Assembly: GCA_018398765.1 (NCBI GenBank)
Contig: JAHBMJ010000090.1
Span: forward strand, 66,712 to 111,711
From: Chromera velia
Lineage: Eukaryota > Sar > Chromeraceae
Direction of reading: 5' to 3'
Length of the DNA stretch: 45,000 bases
Part shown: piece after piece, positions 30,830 through 41,234 of the stretch
Position numbering within the stretch: the stretch's first letter is position 1
Layout of the letters: every line of letters begins with the position of its first letter
Made by a program: the position numbers and the translations under genes
Notes under the pieces: generated by a model
Told to the model about the DNA's origin: nothing
The model's input: the letters and a program-made list of their open reading frames with translations, nothing else
Database searches by the model: none

Positions 30830-31236
30830 TAAAAGGAGTTAACACTGTTTCCATGCAAATTGTCTTATATGTATGTTTATATTTATACATGTATATACAT
30901 GAATTTATATACAAAGGTATGAAAACTTCGGATGCCCAGGGCTATGCACAGCTCCGCTGTTCCCCCAAAATCCATCAAAGCCGACAACAGTGATATCAGC
31001 AAACGTGTTTCGACCCCAACTGGGTAAAAAAACCACCGTTTTCAGGCAGACGCCCACGAGACTTCCAGTAGACCCCAAAGAAATTCCCAGCAAAGCCTAC
31101 GTGACACCTAACAGACCCCTACTACACCCTGGTCGCTACACCACTGTAGATGCTATCCCTCTGTAGACGTCTTTCCACACTCCTGCTAGAAAATACAGCC
31201 ACTGTGGTGAAAAGCATCCAACCTGAGTGAGTTTGC
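30830..31236. other. Spacer between the chromodomain region and the 850-residue ORF
   Basis: An AT-rich start with repeated TATA/TGTATA words (30867-30910), then unique-looking sequence. It includes the 3' flank of the minus-strand ORF. I see no gene. Confidence 0.4.
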
Positions 31237-33789
31237 TTATATCCACGTAGGCTTTTGCAGAAGTGTAGAAATAGAATCAGATGTGGATTTATCAGGCGGA
31301 AGTCCGAGAGCTTGTCCCATGTTTGTTTCATATCGGCACATATTCCATTGATGAAAATCCTTTTTCCATTTTTTGCATGACTTGATATCGTTAACCCCCT
31401 CCATATGATCTCTACTCTCACCCATCATTATATCATGAGAGTACATCGTCATGCAGCTAGCAGAAGCCCTTATTTGTGCCTTCAAAAAGTCACTAAACTC
31501 ATTTTTGTTAAGCACAAAGTCAGGGTTTAGCATGAGCTGTCTGAACTCGGACGATGTCTTCAAATATTGTCTTACATAGCCGCTGTAGTGTATTGGGCAA
31601 GAAAAAATAAAGAAGTGCGCCTCAATCAGGTTTTTAATCCTTTTTTCCAGTTCATTGGAGAACCACTCAATAAATGATTGAAGTCTGTTGTCTTGGCGCC
31701 ACCAAAACTTGCCTGATGCTTTTTCATCGGAGATATACCAAAATTCCCAGGGATCACTTGTGTTTGAGACCTCTGGGCCCCATCTTGCAGAAGGACTGTC
31801 AGCTGGAATGTATATAAAATTATGGAACCCATTGCCCCGTGGCCGAAACGGTTGGCCTTTTTGGAAGATATCTTGGATTGATACAAGTGCCAGAGCATAC
31901 TGTAAGCTCTCAATCGCCATTTCTAATGCATTGTAGTCGAATGGTACTGGTTTGATTTGTACTGCAGCACTGCTACACCACGGTGCCTGCGCTACAAAGC
32001 TATCAATCACTAGTTGCTGCTCTGGTTCTTCTAAAGGAGGAAACGATAGAGGGCGTTGCTCACGGTTCTCTGGTCCACCTAGAAAGAGCAGCTTCTTCTC
32101 CAGCAGTAGAAAGTCAGTTGACCTTGCATTCTGAGGTAGGGGTGGTGCATGCTTCCAGAGGAGCTTTGCATACTTCTCGAGAGTGGATCTTCCAGAGCGA
32201 AGGAAGTCGTTCCGTGGTGGATCTGCTTGGCTGAATTGGAGGTTGCTGGGGGAAAGAACCATGTCAGTATCGGTTGGCTCTGTGTTGAGCATTTTCACTG
32301 CCGCTGTCGACGTTGATGTCGGTGGGCTTTCAATGCAGGCTATGTTGAAGTGTTTTTCCCACCACGTCTTTTCCGTCTTACTGTTATCGTTCTTCTTACT
32401 TCTGTTCCTACCATAAATTATCTTATTCGTACTGCTACTACCATCCTTACATGATCTGGTCTTATTGTTCTTTATATTATTGCTGCTGCTACTATGACTA
32501 CTACTACTGCTACTCGGACCTGGAGTCTCTGTTTCAAGATAAATATTCTTTGCATTGCTAGGTTGAGCGCCCAGATGAGGCAGACACTCTTTTTCTTCTA
32601 TTGTATGGCTAATGATTGAAGGAGCTTTTGTTTCAACTTTACCAGGATCTGTCATTAGCTGAGTTGTGGCTGGGTCTACAGAGGGTAGCTGCACTGTTTC
32701 ATCTAGTGCTACTACTGTCAGTGCTACCACTGCTGCTGCTCCTGTAGATACCAATGCGGATGTATGCTTTGAGTCTGTTTGCAACTCTGCTGTACTTTTC
32801 TTTTCTATCTCCAGTATCTGTGATGCTTCCACATGTGCTGCTTCTACAATCTTTTCTGTTTCTACTACCGGTGTTGACTTCATATTTTGTTGTTTTTCCA
32901 CCTTTGAGGGGAGCTCTACTCTGGTAGCTGATGCTGATGCTGTATTGGACAGCTCCATTTCACTTTTTTTTTCTGTTTCTGTCTGCAGTGCTCCCGTAAG
33001 TATTGTTTCTATGGTTTTGTTTTGTTTTTCCGTTTTTGTTCCCAGAACGGGTGTTGATGCTTTCTCTTCCTGCTGTTGTGTATGAGTTCCTGCTTTTGCT
33101 TGCAGTTGTAGTTCTGTTTTTGCGGCTGATGCGGATGCCGCATTTGACACACCTATCCTAGCATCTTTTTTTGTATCTCTCTGTAGTACTTCTGTAGGTG
33201 TTCCTTCTGACGCTTCATCTCTTCTTCCCGTTTTTGTGGATGCTTCTCCTGTAGGGTCTATTGGAGCTACTACTCCGCCCACTGGACCAGGTACAACCGT
33301 TCTTTCATTTTTTGTGTTAGCTTTCTGTTCATTACTTTGAATACAGTCGACGTGGCTAATAATGGATACTGTTTTCATATCATTTAAACTGGTAAAGGCA
33401 TATAATGAGCTCTTCATCATAGAGTGCCCCATAGGCTTTTTATCATTTCTTGCAAATAATACAGTAGGGGAAGAAGTATCAAAGCTGTTATTCGTCTGAT
33501 TGACAAGCATCTCCGCTTGAGCGATGGGGTCTTCTTTTTCTACATCTTCCCACTGTGTTTGTATTGAAGATACTGTTGGCTTGCATCTTGATATCTTTTC
33601 AAGTTCTTCTTTCAAAAGAATTATTGATTTATCTTTTTTCTCGACTTGCTCTTCAAGATAAGCATAGCGCTTTCGACAAGACGGCAAGTGTTGATGAAGG
33701 TATCGTGTCGATGTACACTGTTTGTGATAATGTTGACATTTCTCTATCATCGTAGATTCATTGGGTTGAATTGCAGCTGCGGTGCTCAT
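31237..33789 (-). CDS. Large intact ORF of unknown function (850 residues)
   Basis: A single open frame from ATG at 33789 to a stop at 31237, without introns, unlike the two host genes in this window. The N-terminus has a Cys/His cluster (CQHYHKQC then HQHLPSC, possible zinc binding) followed by a coiled-coil (YLEEQVEKKDKSIILLKEEL). Residues about 150-500 are Ala/Thr/Ser/Glu-rich with poly-Ser. The last ~330 residues look folded, with many aromatics (WEFWYISDEKASGKFWWR, FIEWFSNELEKRI, FFIFSCPIHYSGYVRQYL). I do not recognise the family. It has none of the in-frame stops seen in the retroelements to its left. The lack of introns and the position suggest a mobile-element gene, by inference. Confidence 0.65.
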   Translation of the reverse strand: MSTAAAIQPNESTMIEKCQHYHKQCTSTRYLHQHLPSCRKRYAYLEEQVEKKDKSIILLKEELEKISRCKPTVSSIQTQWEDVEKEDPIAQAEMLVNQTNNSFDTSSPTVLFARNDKKPMGHSMMKSSLYAFTSLNDMKTVSIISHVDCIQSNEQKANTKNERTVVPGPVGGVVAPIDPTGEASTKTGRRDEASEGTPTEVLQRDTKKDARIGVSNAASASAAKTELQLQAKAGTHTQQQEEKASTPVLGTKTEKQNKTIETILTGALQTETEKKSEMELSNTASASATRVELPSKVEKQQNMKSTPVVETEKIVEAAHVEASQILEIEKKSTAELQTDSKHTSALVSTGAAAVVALTVVALDETVQLPSVDPATTQLMTDPGKVETKAPSIISHTIEEKECLPHLGAQPSNAKNIYLETETPGPSSSSSSHSSSSNNIKNNKTRSCKDGSSSTNKIIYGRNRSKKNDNSKTEKTWWEKHFNIACIESPPTSTSTAAVKMLNTEPTDTDMVLSPSNLQFSQADPPRNDFLRSGRSTLEKYAKLLWKHAPPLPQNARSTDFLLLEKKLLFLGGPENREQRPLSFPPLEEPEQQLVIDSFVAQAPWCSSAAVQIKPVPFDYNALEMAIESLQYALALVSIQDIFQKGQPFRPRGNGFHNFIYIPADSPSARWGPEVSNTSDPWEFWYISDEKASGKFWWRQDNRLQSFIEWFSNELEKRIKNLIEAHFFIFSCPIHYSGYVRQYLKTSSEFRQLMLNPDFVLNKNEFSDFLKAQIRASASCMTMYSHDIMMGESRDHMEGVNDIKSCKKWKKDFHQWNMCRYETNMGQALGLPPDKSTSDSISTLLQKPTWI

Positions 33790-34059
33790 GGTTGTTGTTT
33801 GCTTATAATTAAGCCCCCCTACTTCTTTAAGTTGTTTTTAGACCCACCTTTTGCACTTTGCGTACTGTTTCAGTCCTGCGTATCTACTTTTTGCACCTTG
33901 CAGCTCCAACCTTCTGGTACTAAGCACTGACGGTGGTTTATGCGCAAGCACTCGACCTTGTGGACGAAACGGTACCTCACTAATGATACAGAAGGGATGA
34001 CTACGAACCAGCGGAGAGTCTCTACAGGATTTGGGTAAAGTACTGCTCAGACCGTAAAA
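33790..34059. other. Upstream region of the 850-residue ORF
   Basis: Should contain the promoter of the minus-strand ORF. TTTTTGCACCTTGCAG and TTTTGCACTTTGCG are related direct words (33851-33902). No TATA box is clear. Confidence 0.35.
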
Positions 34060-35295
34060 CATCAAATTCCCACAGACCCTCCCACTCTGCTCAGACCCCC
34101 ACTCAACCTGCCAGATCCTATGCAGACCCCCCCACTCTGCCCGCCAGACCCTCCCATCCTGTCTGCCAGATCTGTAAACCCCCCTACCCTACCGGCCGGA
34201 TCCTGTACAGACTTCCCCACTCTGCTGGCCAGACCCTCCCCCACCCTGCCCATTAAATTTCTAGAGACCCCCTCACCCTGCCGGCCAGATCCTCTGCAGA
34301 CCCCCCCAATCTGACCGCCAGATCCTCTGCAGACTCCCCCACTCTGCCCGCCAGATCCTCTGCAGACCCCCCCAATCTGACCGCCAGATCCTCAGCAGAC
34401 CCCCTTGCTCTGCCCGTCAAATCTTCTGCAGCCCCCCCCAATCTGCCCGCCAGATCCTCTGCAGACTCCCCCACTCTGCCCGCCAGATCCTCTGCAGACC
34501 CCCCCAATCTGCCTACCAGATCCTCTGCAGACTCCCCCACTTTGCCCGCCAGACCCCCCTACCCTGTTTGCCAGATCTGTAGACCCCCTACTCTACCAGC
34601 CAGATCCTCTATAGACCTCCTCACCCTACCGGCCAAATCCTCTGTAGACCTCCCCACTCTACCGGCCAGACCCCTCCACCCTGCCAGTCAGACCCCCCCA
34701 CCCNNAGACCCTCCCATCCTGTCTGCCAGATCTGTAAACCCCCCTACCCTACCGGCCGGATCCTGTACAGACTTCCCCACTCTGCTGGCCAGACCCTCCC
34801 CCACCCTGCCCATTAAATTTCTAGAGACCCCCCCACGCTGCCGGCCAGATCCTCTGCAGACCCCCCTACTCTGCCCGTCAAATTTTTACAGACCCCTCCA
34901 CCCTGCCAGCCAGACCCCCCCACCCTGCCGGCCAGATCTTCTACAGACCCCCTCACTCTGCCGGCCAGACCCCCCCACCCTGTCTGCCAGATGACAGACT
35001 CCCGTGCTCTGCCTGCCAAACTTTTACACTCCTCCGTGCTCTGCCCGTTAGGTTCTCTACAGACTCCCCCACTCTGCCTACCCAGATCCTCTGCACACTC
35101 CCCACTCTGTCCGTCAAATTTCTATAGACCCCCCCACTCTGCGCACCCAAATCCTATGCAGACTCCCCCACTCTAACCGCTAGATCCTGTGCAGAGCCCC
35201 CCACCCTGCCCATCAAATTTCCAGAGACCCCCTTACCCTGCCGGCCAGATCCTCTGCAGACCCCCCCACTCTGCCCGTCAAATTTCTACAGACCC
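34060..35295. repeat. 33-bp minisatellite array 1
   Basis: Repeat unit about 33 bp (for example CAGATCCTCTGCAGACCCCC followed by CCACTCTGCCCGC), C-rich on the plus strand, with ordered variants (CAAATTT, AGATCTGTA types). 34145-34270 and 34706-34830 are nearly identical, and NN at 34704-34705 marks an assembly join next to the second copy. Because 33 is a multiple of three, all frames stay open for long distances and give false 11-residue repeat ORFs. Confidence 0.9.
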
Positions 35296-36819
35296 CGGCG
35301 AGTGCGAGTGGGTGCATACACGCGGGAAGGGTAAAGAGGAGGCGATGGCGCCCGCTCGATCGACTCCATCTATATAAAGGCTGCGGGAGGGTAAATCTCT
35401 TTGTGTGTGTAGCGTATGTATGGGATGCCTCCAATGCGAGCCGTGTATGTAGACTGGATGCGAGTGTACAGGTACAATCTGTGACTCATCACAGAAGACA
35501 GAAAGGTGCTTGCATGTATGCCGTTTTCCTGATAAACTGAGGACGTCGGTCGGTCGGGAGTACGTCTGCGGAGCAATGGCAAAAGATTGCAGCATAGTGC
35601 CTTCCCTTTTGCCCCCCTCCCTCTCTCTGCAGCACTTTACATTTTTGGACGTTTCTGGTAGCGGTGCTGACGGCTGCTTGCTTCCTTCGGAGTGAGTGAA
35701 AAGGGTATGGTGCATTAATTAGATTCTCTTTTTTTTCTTCTCTAGGCTTCTTTAAAAGCATGTTCCTCTCTGCTTCTGCCAACCTTTTTTTTGCAGTCTG
35801 CCAATCGGCGCATGTAGCCTGTGAAGCGAAACGCAATTCTTGTGCCGTTTACAGTGCACAAAGCTTCCGACTATAGCCAAATAGTTCAGAGGGCTCCTCT
35901 GCTTTGTGTATGCGTGACTCTGTTTCTTCGCATACTGCCCTTTTGTTCGTCCCTTTATAAAAAATGCGTGTTGTAGCTGTTCCTTTTCTGTGTAGGCGTT
36001 TCGGTGGGGGCGATGGCCACAAGGAGCTGGGCTTGCTGACCCGTCAGGCCGTTCAATGGTCAGCTGTCTTCCAACTCTTTTAATTGTGGGTCCCTCGGGG
36101 CTTTTTGTGGTTGTCTGTGTCCGTCTCTTTTACGTACAGAGCCTTCTCTTTTTGGTCCTTCATCTCTCCCATCGTGATCCATTTTTTTTGTCCGTTTTGT
36201 AGCTCTTTTGCCTGTATGCTTTCGTTTTTTCTTCAGTGCCGTCTCCGCCCCTTTTTGGAGAAGGCGACTGGTCCTTTTCTTTCTTCTGCACGTTCAGTCT
36301 GTGTGGCTTTCTTGTCCTTCCAGAGGTGCATTTATCTGTTGCCCGTGGAGTGTTTCGGGGGGCAACGGCCACGTTGGCGGCATTGGGACTTCGGCAGCCG
36401 CCAAACTAGTTGTGTTTCGACTATCAAGCAAGTAGCTGAGTGGGAGTCCATCTGACTGCTGTTTTTCTTTCTTCTGTGTGTAGTGCAGCTGCCATAGGTG
36501 TCCGTGAACGAGCCGTTCTGCAGGTCTATCTAGACGTTCGGCTTGTGTGTTCTTGTTTGTTGATCATGCATGGATCTATCCCACCTGTCGCTTGTTTACT
36601 TGTGCTTAAACGGTTGTTTTGCTCGCTTTTTTTCAGTGCTTGTATGTAGTAAACGTGTCTTCGTGGCCCCGTACTGTGTTATCCGACTTTGGTTAGTCGG
36701 TAGCTTCCGAATCGTGGTCCACCACTCTTTAGCCTCCCATCCATCTCTCTCTCCGTCCCTGCACCACCTTGGTATCTTCTACATCCTATCCACTTTCGCC
36801 GTTTCCTCCAATCTGTAAG
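35296..36819. other. Non-repetitive island between two minisatellite arrays; possible small exons
   Basis: A TATA-box-like CTATATAAAGG lies at 35370-35380. The plus strand downstream is pyrimidine-rich, as in sense introns of the cyclase gene. Exon-like pieces follow acceptor-like CAG/TAG sites: 35633-35691 (acceptor CTGCAG, donor GTGAGTG), near 35996-36082 (frame RFGGGDGHKELGLLTRQAVQ), near 36323-36430 (SGGNGHVGGIGTSAAAKLVV) and near 36482-36520 (AAAIGVRERAVLQ). I cannot join them in phase, so this is only a candidate plus-strand gene. Confidence 0.25.
35370..35380 (+). promoter_or_regulatory. TATA-box candidate
   Basis: CTATATAAAGG followed by GC-rich sequence, at the edge between minisatellite array 1 and the non-repetitive island. 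No transcript is established. Confidence 0.35.
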
Positions 36820-38130
36820 CCGAATCCTCTGCAGACCCCCCCCGCTCTGCCCGCGAGACCCCCTTGCTCTGTCTGCCAAATTGCCACAGACCCTCGTGCT
36901 CTGCCTGCCAAAAACTTCTACACTCCTCCATGCTCTGCCCGTTAGGTTCTCTACAGACCCCCATGCTCTGCCTACTAAACTTCTACACTCCTCCGTGCTC
37001 TGCCCGTTAGGTTCTCTACAGACCCCCCCACTCTGCCCACCCAGATCCTCTACACACTCCCCACTCTGTCTGTCAAATTTCTATAGACCCCCCAACTCTG
37101 CCTACCCAGATCCTATGCAGACTCCCCCGCTCTAACCGCTAGATCCTGTGTAGAGCCCCCCACCCTGCCCATCAAATTTCCAGAGACCCCCTTACTCTGC
37201 TGGCCAGATCCTCTGCAGACCCCCCCACTCTGCCCATCAAATTTCTACAGACCCCCCCACCCTGCCGGCCAGATCCTCTGCAGACCCCCCCACCCTGCCC
37301 ATCAAATTTCCAGAGACCCCCCCACCCTGTCTGCCAGATCCTCTGCAGACCCCCTACTCTGCCGGCCAGATCCTCTGCAGACCCCCTCACCCTACCGGCC
37401 ACACTGCTACAGACCCTCCTACTCTGTCCGTCTAACTCCTGCAGACTCCTTTACTCTGTCGGCCCAACTCATGCAGACCTCCCCCCCCATTCTGTTCCGT
37501 CACACTCCCAAAGACTCCCCTACTGTGCCCGTCCAACTCCCACAGATCCCTCCACTCTATCCGTTTATTTCCTCTGCAGACTCCCCCTCTCTGCCTGCCA
37601 GATCCTGTTCAGACCCTCCCCACTGTCCCCGCTAGAACCTGTTCAGACCTTCCCAATGTGCCCGTTAAATTTCCGCAGACCCCCCCACTCTTTCCATCAA
37701 ATTCCCACAGACCCCCCCAACCTGCCTGCCAGATCCTCTATAACCCCCCTCCACTCTGCCAGCCAGAATTCTATAGACCCCTCTACTCTGTCGGTCCAAC
37801 TGATACAAACTCCCCCCTATTCTATTCTGCCACACTCCCAAAGACTCCCCTACTCTGCCCATCCAACTCCCGCAAACCCCCCCGCTCTGCCTGCCAGACT
37901 TCCACAGACCCGCTCACTGTGCCTGCCAGATCCTCTGTAGACTCCCCTCCCTCTTCCCACCAGATCTTCTGCAGACCCCGCCCCCTCTTCCCACCAGACC
38001 CTATGCAGACCCCCCCAATCTGTCTGCCAAGCTCTAACAAATGCCGTTCCTTCTGCGATTCTCCCGCAGATCCCCCCCCACTCTGTTCGCCAAATCCTCT
38101 GCAAACCTCCCCCCCCCCCTTTTTTCCCCT
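36820..38130. repeat. 33-bp minisatellite array 2
   Basis: Same unit family as array 1. The stretch 36885-37250 matches 34990-35295 variant by variant (GTTAGGTTCTCTACAGAC, ACCCAGATCCT, CTAACCGCTAGATCCTGTG in the same order), so the arrays share a higher-order duplication. Toward the right end the units become more degenerate. Confidence 0.9.
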
Positions 38131-38164
38131 TTTTTTTTACTGTTAGACCCACGAGATCCTCTGC

Positions 38165-38305
38165 AGACTTTCGTATCCAACATACCGGTCCTTCGCATCC
38201 AAGATACCGGTCCTTTGTATCCGAGATACCGACAGAGATACCAGTGCTTCCCCTTCTACCCAAAATACCGTCCTTCCCATTACCGGAGATACTAGTCCTT
38301 CCTCC
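38165..38305. repeat. Short degenerate 22-bp tandem repeat
   Basis: Units such as ACCGGTCCTTCGCATCCAAG plus AT follow array 2 directly, at least four times with decreasing similarity. A related GGAGATAC word occurs at 38437. Confidence 0.65.
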
Positions 38306-39270
38306 CATTCGTTCGTTGGGTGTGCCGTCTGCGTGGCCAAGCAAAGCTTATTTTTATGTTTCGCCGATGGGCTTCCGCGTATTCTCTCTCTTTTTTTCTC
38401 GTGTCTGTTAGCGTGGAGGTTCCGGTGTTTACCACCGGAGATACCCATCTTTTTTGTGTTGTTTTTCAATCATTTCGAAGTCGCTTCCATGTTTGCGTAG
38501 TATGTACTGCCGCCAGTCCTATAGTTTTATGAATAGGTGAATGTCCAACCGGTAGTCGGATGGTGTCCGTTTCCATCTTCTTCCACGCATGTGAACAAGC
38601 GTTTAAAGGGATTGTTGCAGCCTGCCTCCCATGGCTGAGACTCTGTTCTGTACCGTCTTTGGCGCTCTTCACACTCACAGGTCCTCCCTGCCTCCCTCCC
38701 TACCATGGTCCTCTTCTTCACCTCTCTCCTCCCTCCTTCCTCTCTGTTTACCCTTGAGGTGATCATGTACATGCTTGTGTAATGTTTGCCCTCGGTGCAT
38801 TGCTTTCTGCAGCTACTCAGTGGTATCGAGTCTCTGCAACGATTCCAGGGATTCTATCTCGATACCACCGGAGGCGACAGCTTTTCAATTTAGCTACAAC
38901 GCACCTTAAGTATGCGACTACCCCTCTGGTATCCTGTGGTGTTTGCATTCTATGAAGGAGTACGGGCAAGCACAAAGGATAATAGGCGATAAGATGCCAC
39001 GGATCATCCACCGGACGCAGTTTTTTACTGCTGTGATGACAAATGCCCGTGTCGAGGAGTCAGGGATCCTTCAGTACCAACCAGTATGTGCTTGTTGAGA
39101 AGCTGTCGGTTCGTGGTCCCGAGTACTGAGTACCCTGTGTTGAGCCTGTCTAGCAGTCATGCTACACAAGATATCGACACGACCGGCATTGCCGGATAAT
39201 TTCTATTGGTATCAGTTGCCATGCTTCTTCCGTCCTTGTCTGGTGTATAAATAGGGATAAAACTAAACAA
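38306..39270. other. Stretch without a supported gene
   Basis: Mixed-composition DNA with pyrimidine-rich parts (38640-38750). It contains the perfect hairpin described separately. Short frames on both strands are not convincing. Confidence 0.35.
38820..38868. repeat. Perfect 11-bp inverted repeat (hairpin)
   Basis: GTGGTATCGAG at 38820-38830 and CTCGATACCAC at 38858-38868 with a 27-base loop. No other copy was noticed in the window. Confidence 0.65.
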
Positions 39271-39276
39271 TGACAC

Positions 39277-39548
39277 CTTAATGACACTCTGGGGTCCGTA
39301 TTTTTTGAAGTGTCACTCAATTTAATACTGCATTGAGGCTTAGGATGACACTAGTGACACTTATGACGCTTTGTTTTTATATTTTTTATATAATATCAAA
39401 CTAACTCCTCTATGATGGTTGAAGGGGGAAAATTTTGGTGAGGTTTATAAAAAAATCTAAAAAGTTTGGGGAAATAGTATCACAAGTATCATTAGTATCA
39501 TTTTAAGCCTAGTTCAGCTCCCTATACTAATGACACTTAAAATAATGT
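39277..39548. mobile_element. MITE-like foldback element rich in TGACACT words
   Basis: The left arm about 39336-39373 (GGCTTAGGATGACACTAGTG...) is mirrored by the right arm about 39472-39510 (...ATTAGTATCATTTTAAGCCT), diverged. TGACACT words continue outside both arms. The interior is AT-rich and non-coding. Confidence 0.5.
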
Positions 39549-39824
39549 AGTAACACTTTCCCCAACTAGAATGTCATCATCATCATGATATACCATCGCC
39601 ATCGGCCCATTTCTAGGCGTCTAGCGTTCGGCAGGTCACACACACACAACAGTTAATTTCTAGGGAAAGACTAGCGCAAAGGCGAACGGCAGGCTTCGAT
39701 TACGAGGCATGCTTCTCCATAGTCGATCGATTGCTTAGCTCGCATGCCAAAACTTCAAGAAAAACTATTTTTCCTTTCAAACTCCTCTTAAAATAATGTA
39801 GTAACACTTTCCCCAACTAGAATG
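39537..39824. repeat. 37-bp direct repeat
   Basis: TTAAAATAATGTAGTAACAC and 17 further bases at 39537-39573 recur exactly at 39788-39824. The first copy overlaps the end of the foldback element, so the second may be the scar or end of another copy. Confidence 0.75.
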
Positions 39825-40362
39825 ACACTTCATTATTCAACAAGGGGTAAGGCAATTATGTCAAGATGAGACGAAATCCCCCCCTGCTTATCATATCCTT
39901 AAGGCTATACATAACCTACTATTTACATTCCATATTTTGATCCTAGTACCCTTAGGGTCGACAGCTTTATGAGTTGTCTTAAGCTAAACAGGAATAATAG
40001 GCTATACCCTAATAAGAAAATACGCCCCCAGGCGTATCTAACTGTAAAAAGCAGTCGCCCCTGGGCGTAAAAAAAGGTCAAAAACACCACCATCTGTGTA
40101 TACGATGGGCAAGTCATACGATTATCAGCAATTAGATAATACCACTCAACCATGGGCATTGAAACCACTACCTCGCTGAACGACCATAGCACAGATCTGA
40201 CTCTGATGAACAAGACACTGCCCCAAGAGCAGTCACTGTACTGCCTGTCACGTCTCCTCCTTATAACCGTAACTTGAAGCAGCCCGCGGAGGGGGACCTA
40301 AACAGCTGCTTCTCTGAAAGCTTGTAGTACAATATACCATCATTCAAGTCGGACTCAGGGGT
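39825..40362. other. Stretch without a supported gene
   Basis: Contains a small inverted repeat around TACGCCCCCAGGCGTA (40021-40036) and CGCCCCTGGGCG (40056-40067). A 96-codon minus-strand frame (39923-40213) is hydrophobic and unconvincing. Confidence 0.35.
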
Positions 40363-40695
40363 CTACTCATCCTCATCCTCATCACTGTCTTCCTCCTCCT
40401 CTCCTCCTGTAAAGCTGCTGTTATCATCACTGGCACTGCTGTCATCCTCTTCATCACTAGCACTGCTGTCGTCCTCCTTATCACTGGCGGTTACCATTGG
40501 CACCTGCTGGGGCACTGCAAGGAAAAAGACCCTGTGCAATGGTGTAGTATTAATTTCGTCTGCTGTAGTTATACCAGTCAACTCCCAAAGCACATTGTGG
40601 GCATTCAGCTCCTGAGAATGGAGGAGCTGTTGAAGCCTCTGCCACACCCCGTCATTGCAGACAGAGAGCATGATTCTTCTCGCCACGTTGATCAT
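40363..40695 (-). CDS. Hypothetical protein or last exon with acidic C-terminus
   Basis: 110 codons from an ATG at 40695 (MINVARRIMLSVCNDGVWQR) to a stop at 40363. The second half is a run of Ser, Asp and Glu (DEEDDSSASDD, GGEEEEDSDEDEDE). The ATG directly follows TACTACAG on the coding strand, a good acceptor, so this could be the last exon of a gene starting to the right. The first half has a natural composition with a possible helix (WQRLQQLLHSQEL). No family is recognised. Confidence 0.35.
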   Translation of the reverse strand: MINVARRIMLSVCNDGVWQRLQQLLHSQELNAHNVLWELTGITTADEINTTPLHRVFFLAVPQQVPMVTASDKEDDSSASDEEDDSSASDDNSSFTGGEEEEDSDEDEDE

Positions 40696-40699
40696 CTGT

Positions 40700-41230
40700 A
40701 GTACCTGAGTAAGAGAAGGAAATTAAGACTGTCTGTTTAACTGTATGATACGTCAGCCGTGGGTGTTTGTGTCACGATATGTAAGCAGTGGATGTTCATG
40801 TGTACAATACGTTAGCACGAAATGCAGATTTTTTTTAATGAGTCCCCATATCTTCACTACCACTACCACCACCATGTCTTTCTTTTGTCACACCTGGTTA
40901 CCAAAACTTGTAGCAACGAGTAGTAGCAGCAGCAACAACAGCAGCAAACAGCAGGTACAAACAGTCACATAATCATAGCAGCTAACATTCTTTCTGTGGG
41001 TCAAACAATTTGAATAAGGAAGGAAGGCTGACCCATTTTTTGGAGCAATACTAGATAGAGGAATCGAGTAGATCACGGGGCGGTCACAAGGGGGGTGCCC
41101 TTGAGCTGAACAGCAAGCGCCCTTCTTTTCTGAGCTACACAGCTAGATGGGGAGCAAGACAAAAGGCGTACACATACATACATACATACGATCTTATATA
41201 GAAACACATTTATCATCCGTATGCAAAGGA
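40700..41230. other. Stretch without a supported gene
   Basis: Contains short trinucleotide runs (CCA/CAC near 40860, AGC/AAC near 40922-40950) and (CATA)n near 41171-41187. No gene is supported. Confidence 0.35.
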
Positions 41231-41234
41231 TTCT

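Noticed and set aside
34253-35290. Long frames with 11-residue repeats (AEDLAGRVGGS and LQTPPLCPPDP types) on both strands
   Set aside because: The 33-bp period keeps every frame open; no start, promoter or non-repetitive domain supports a gene.
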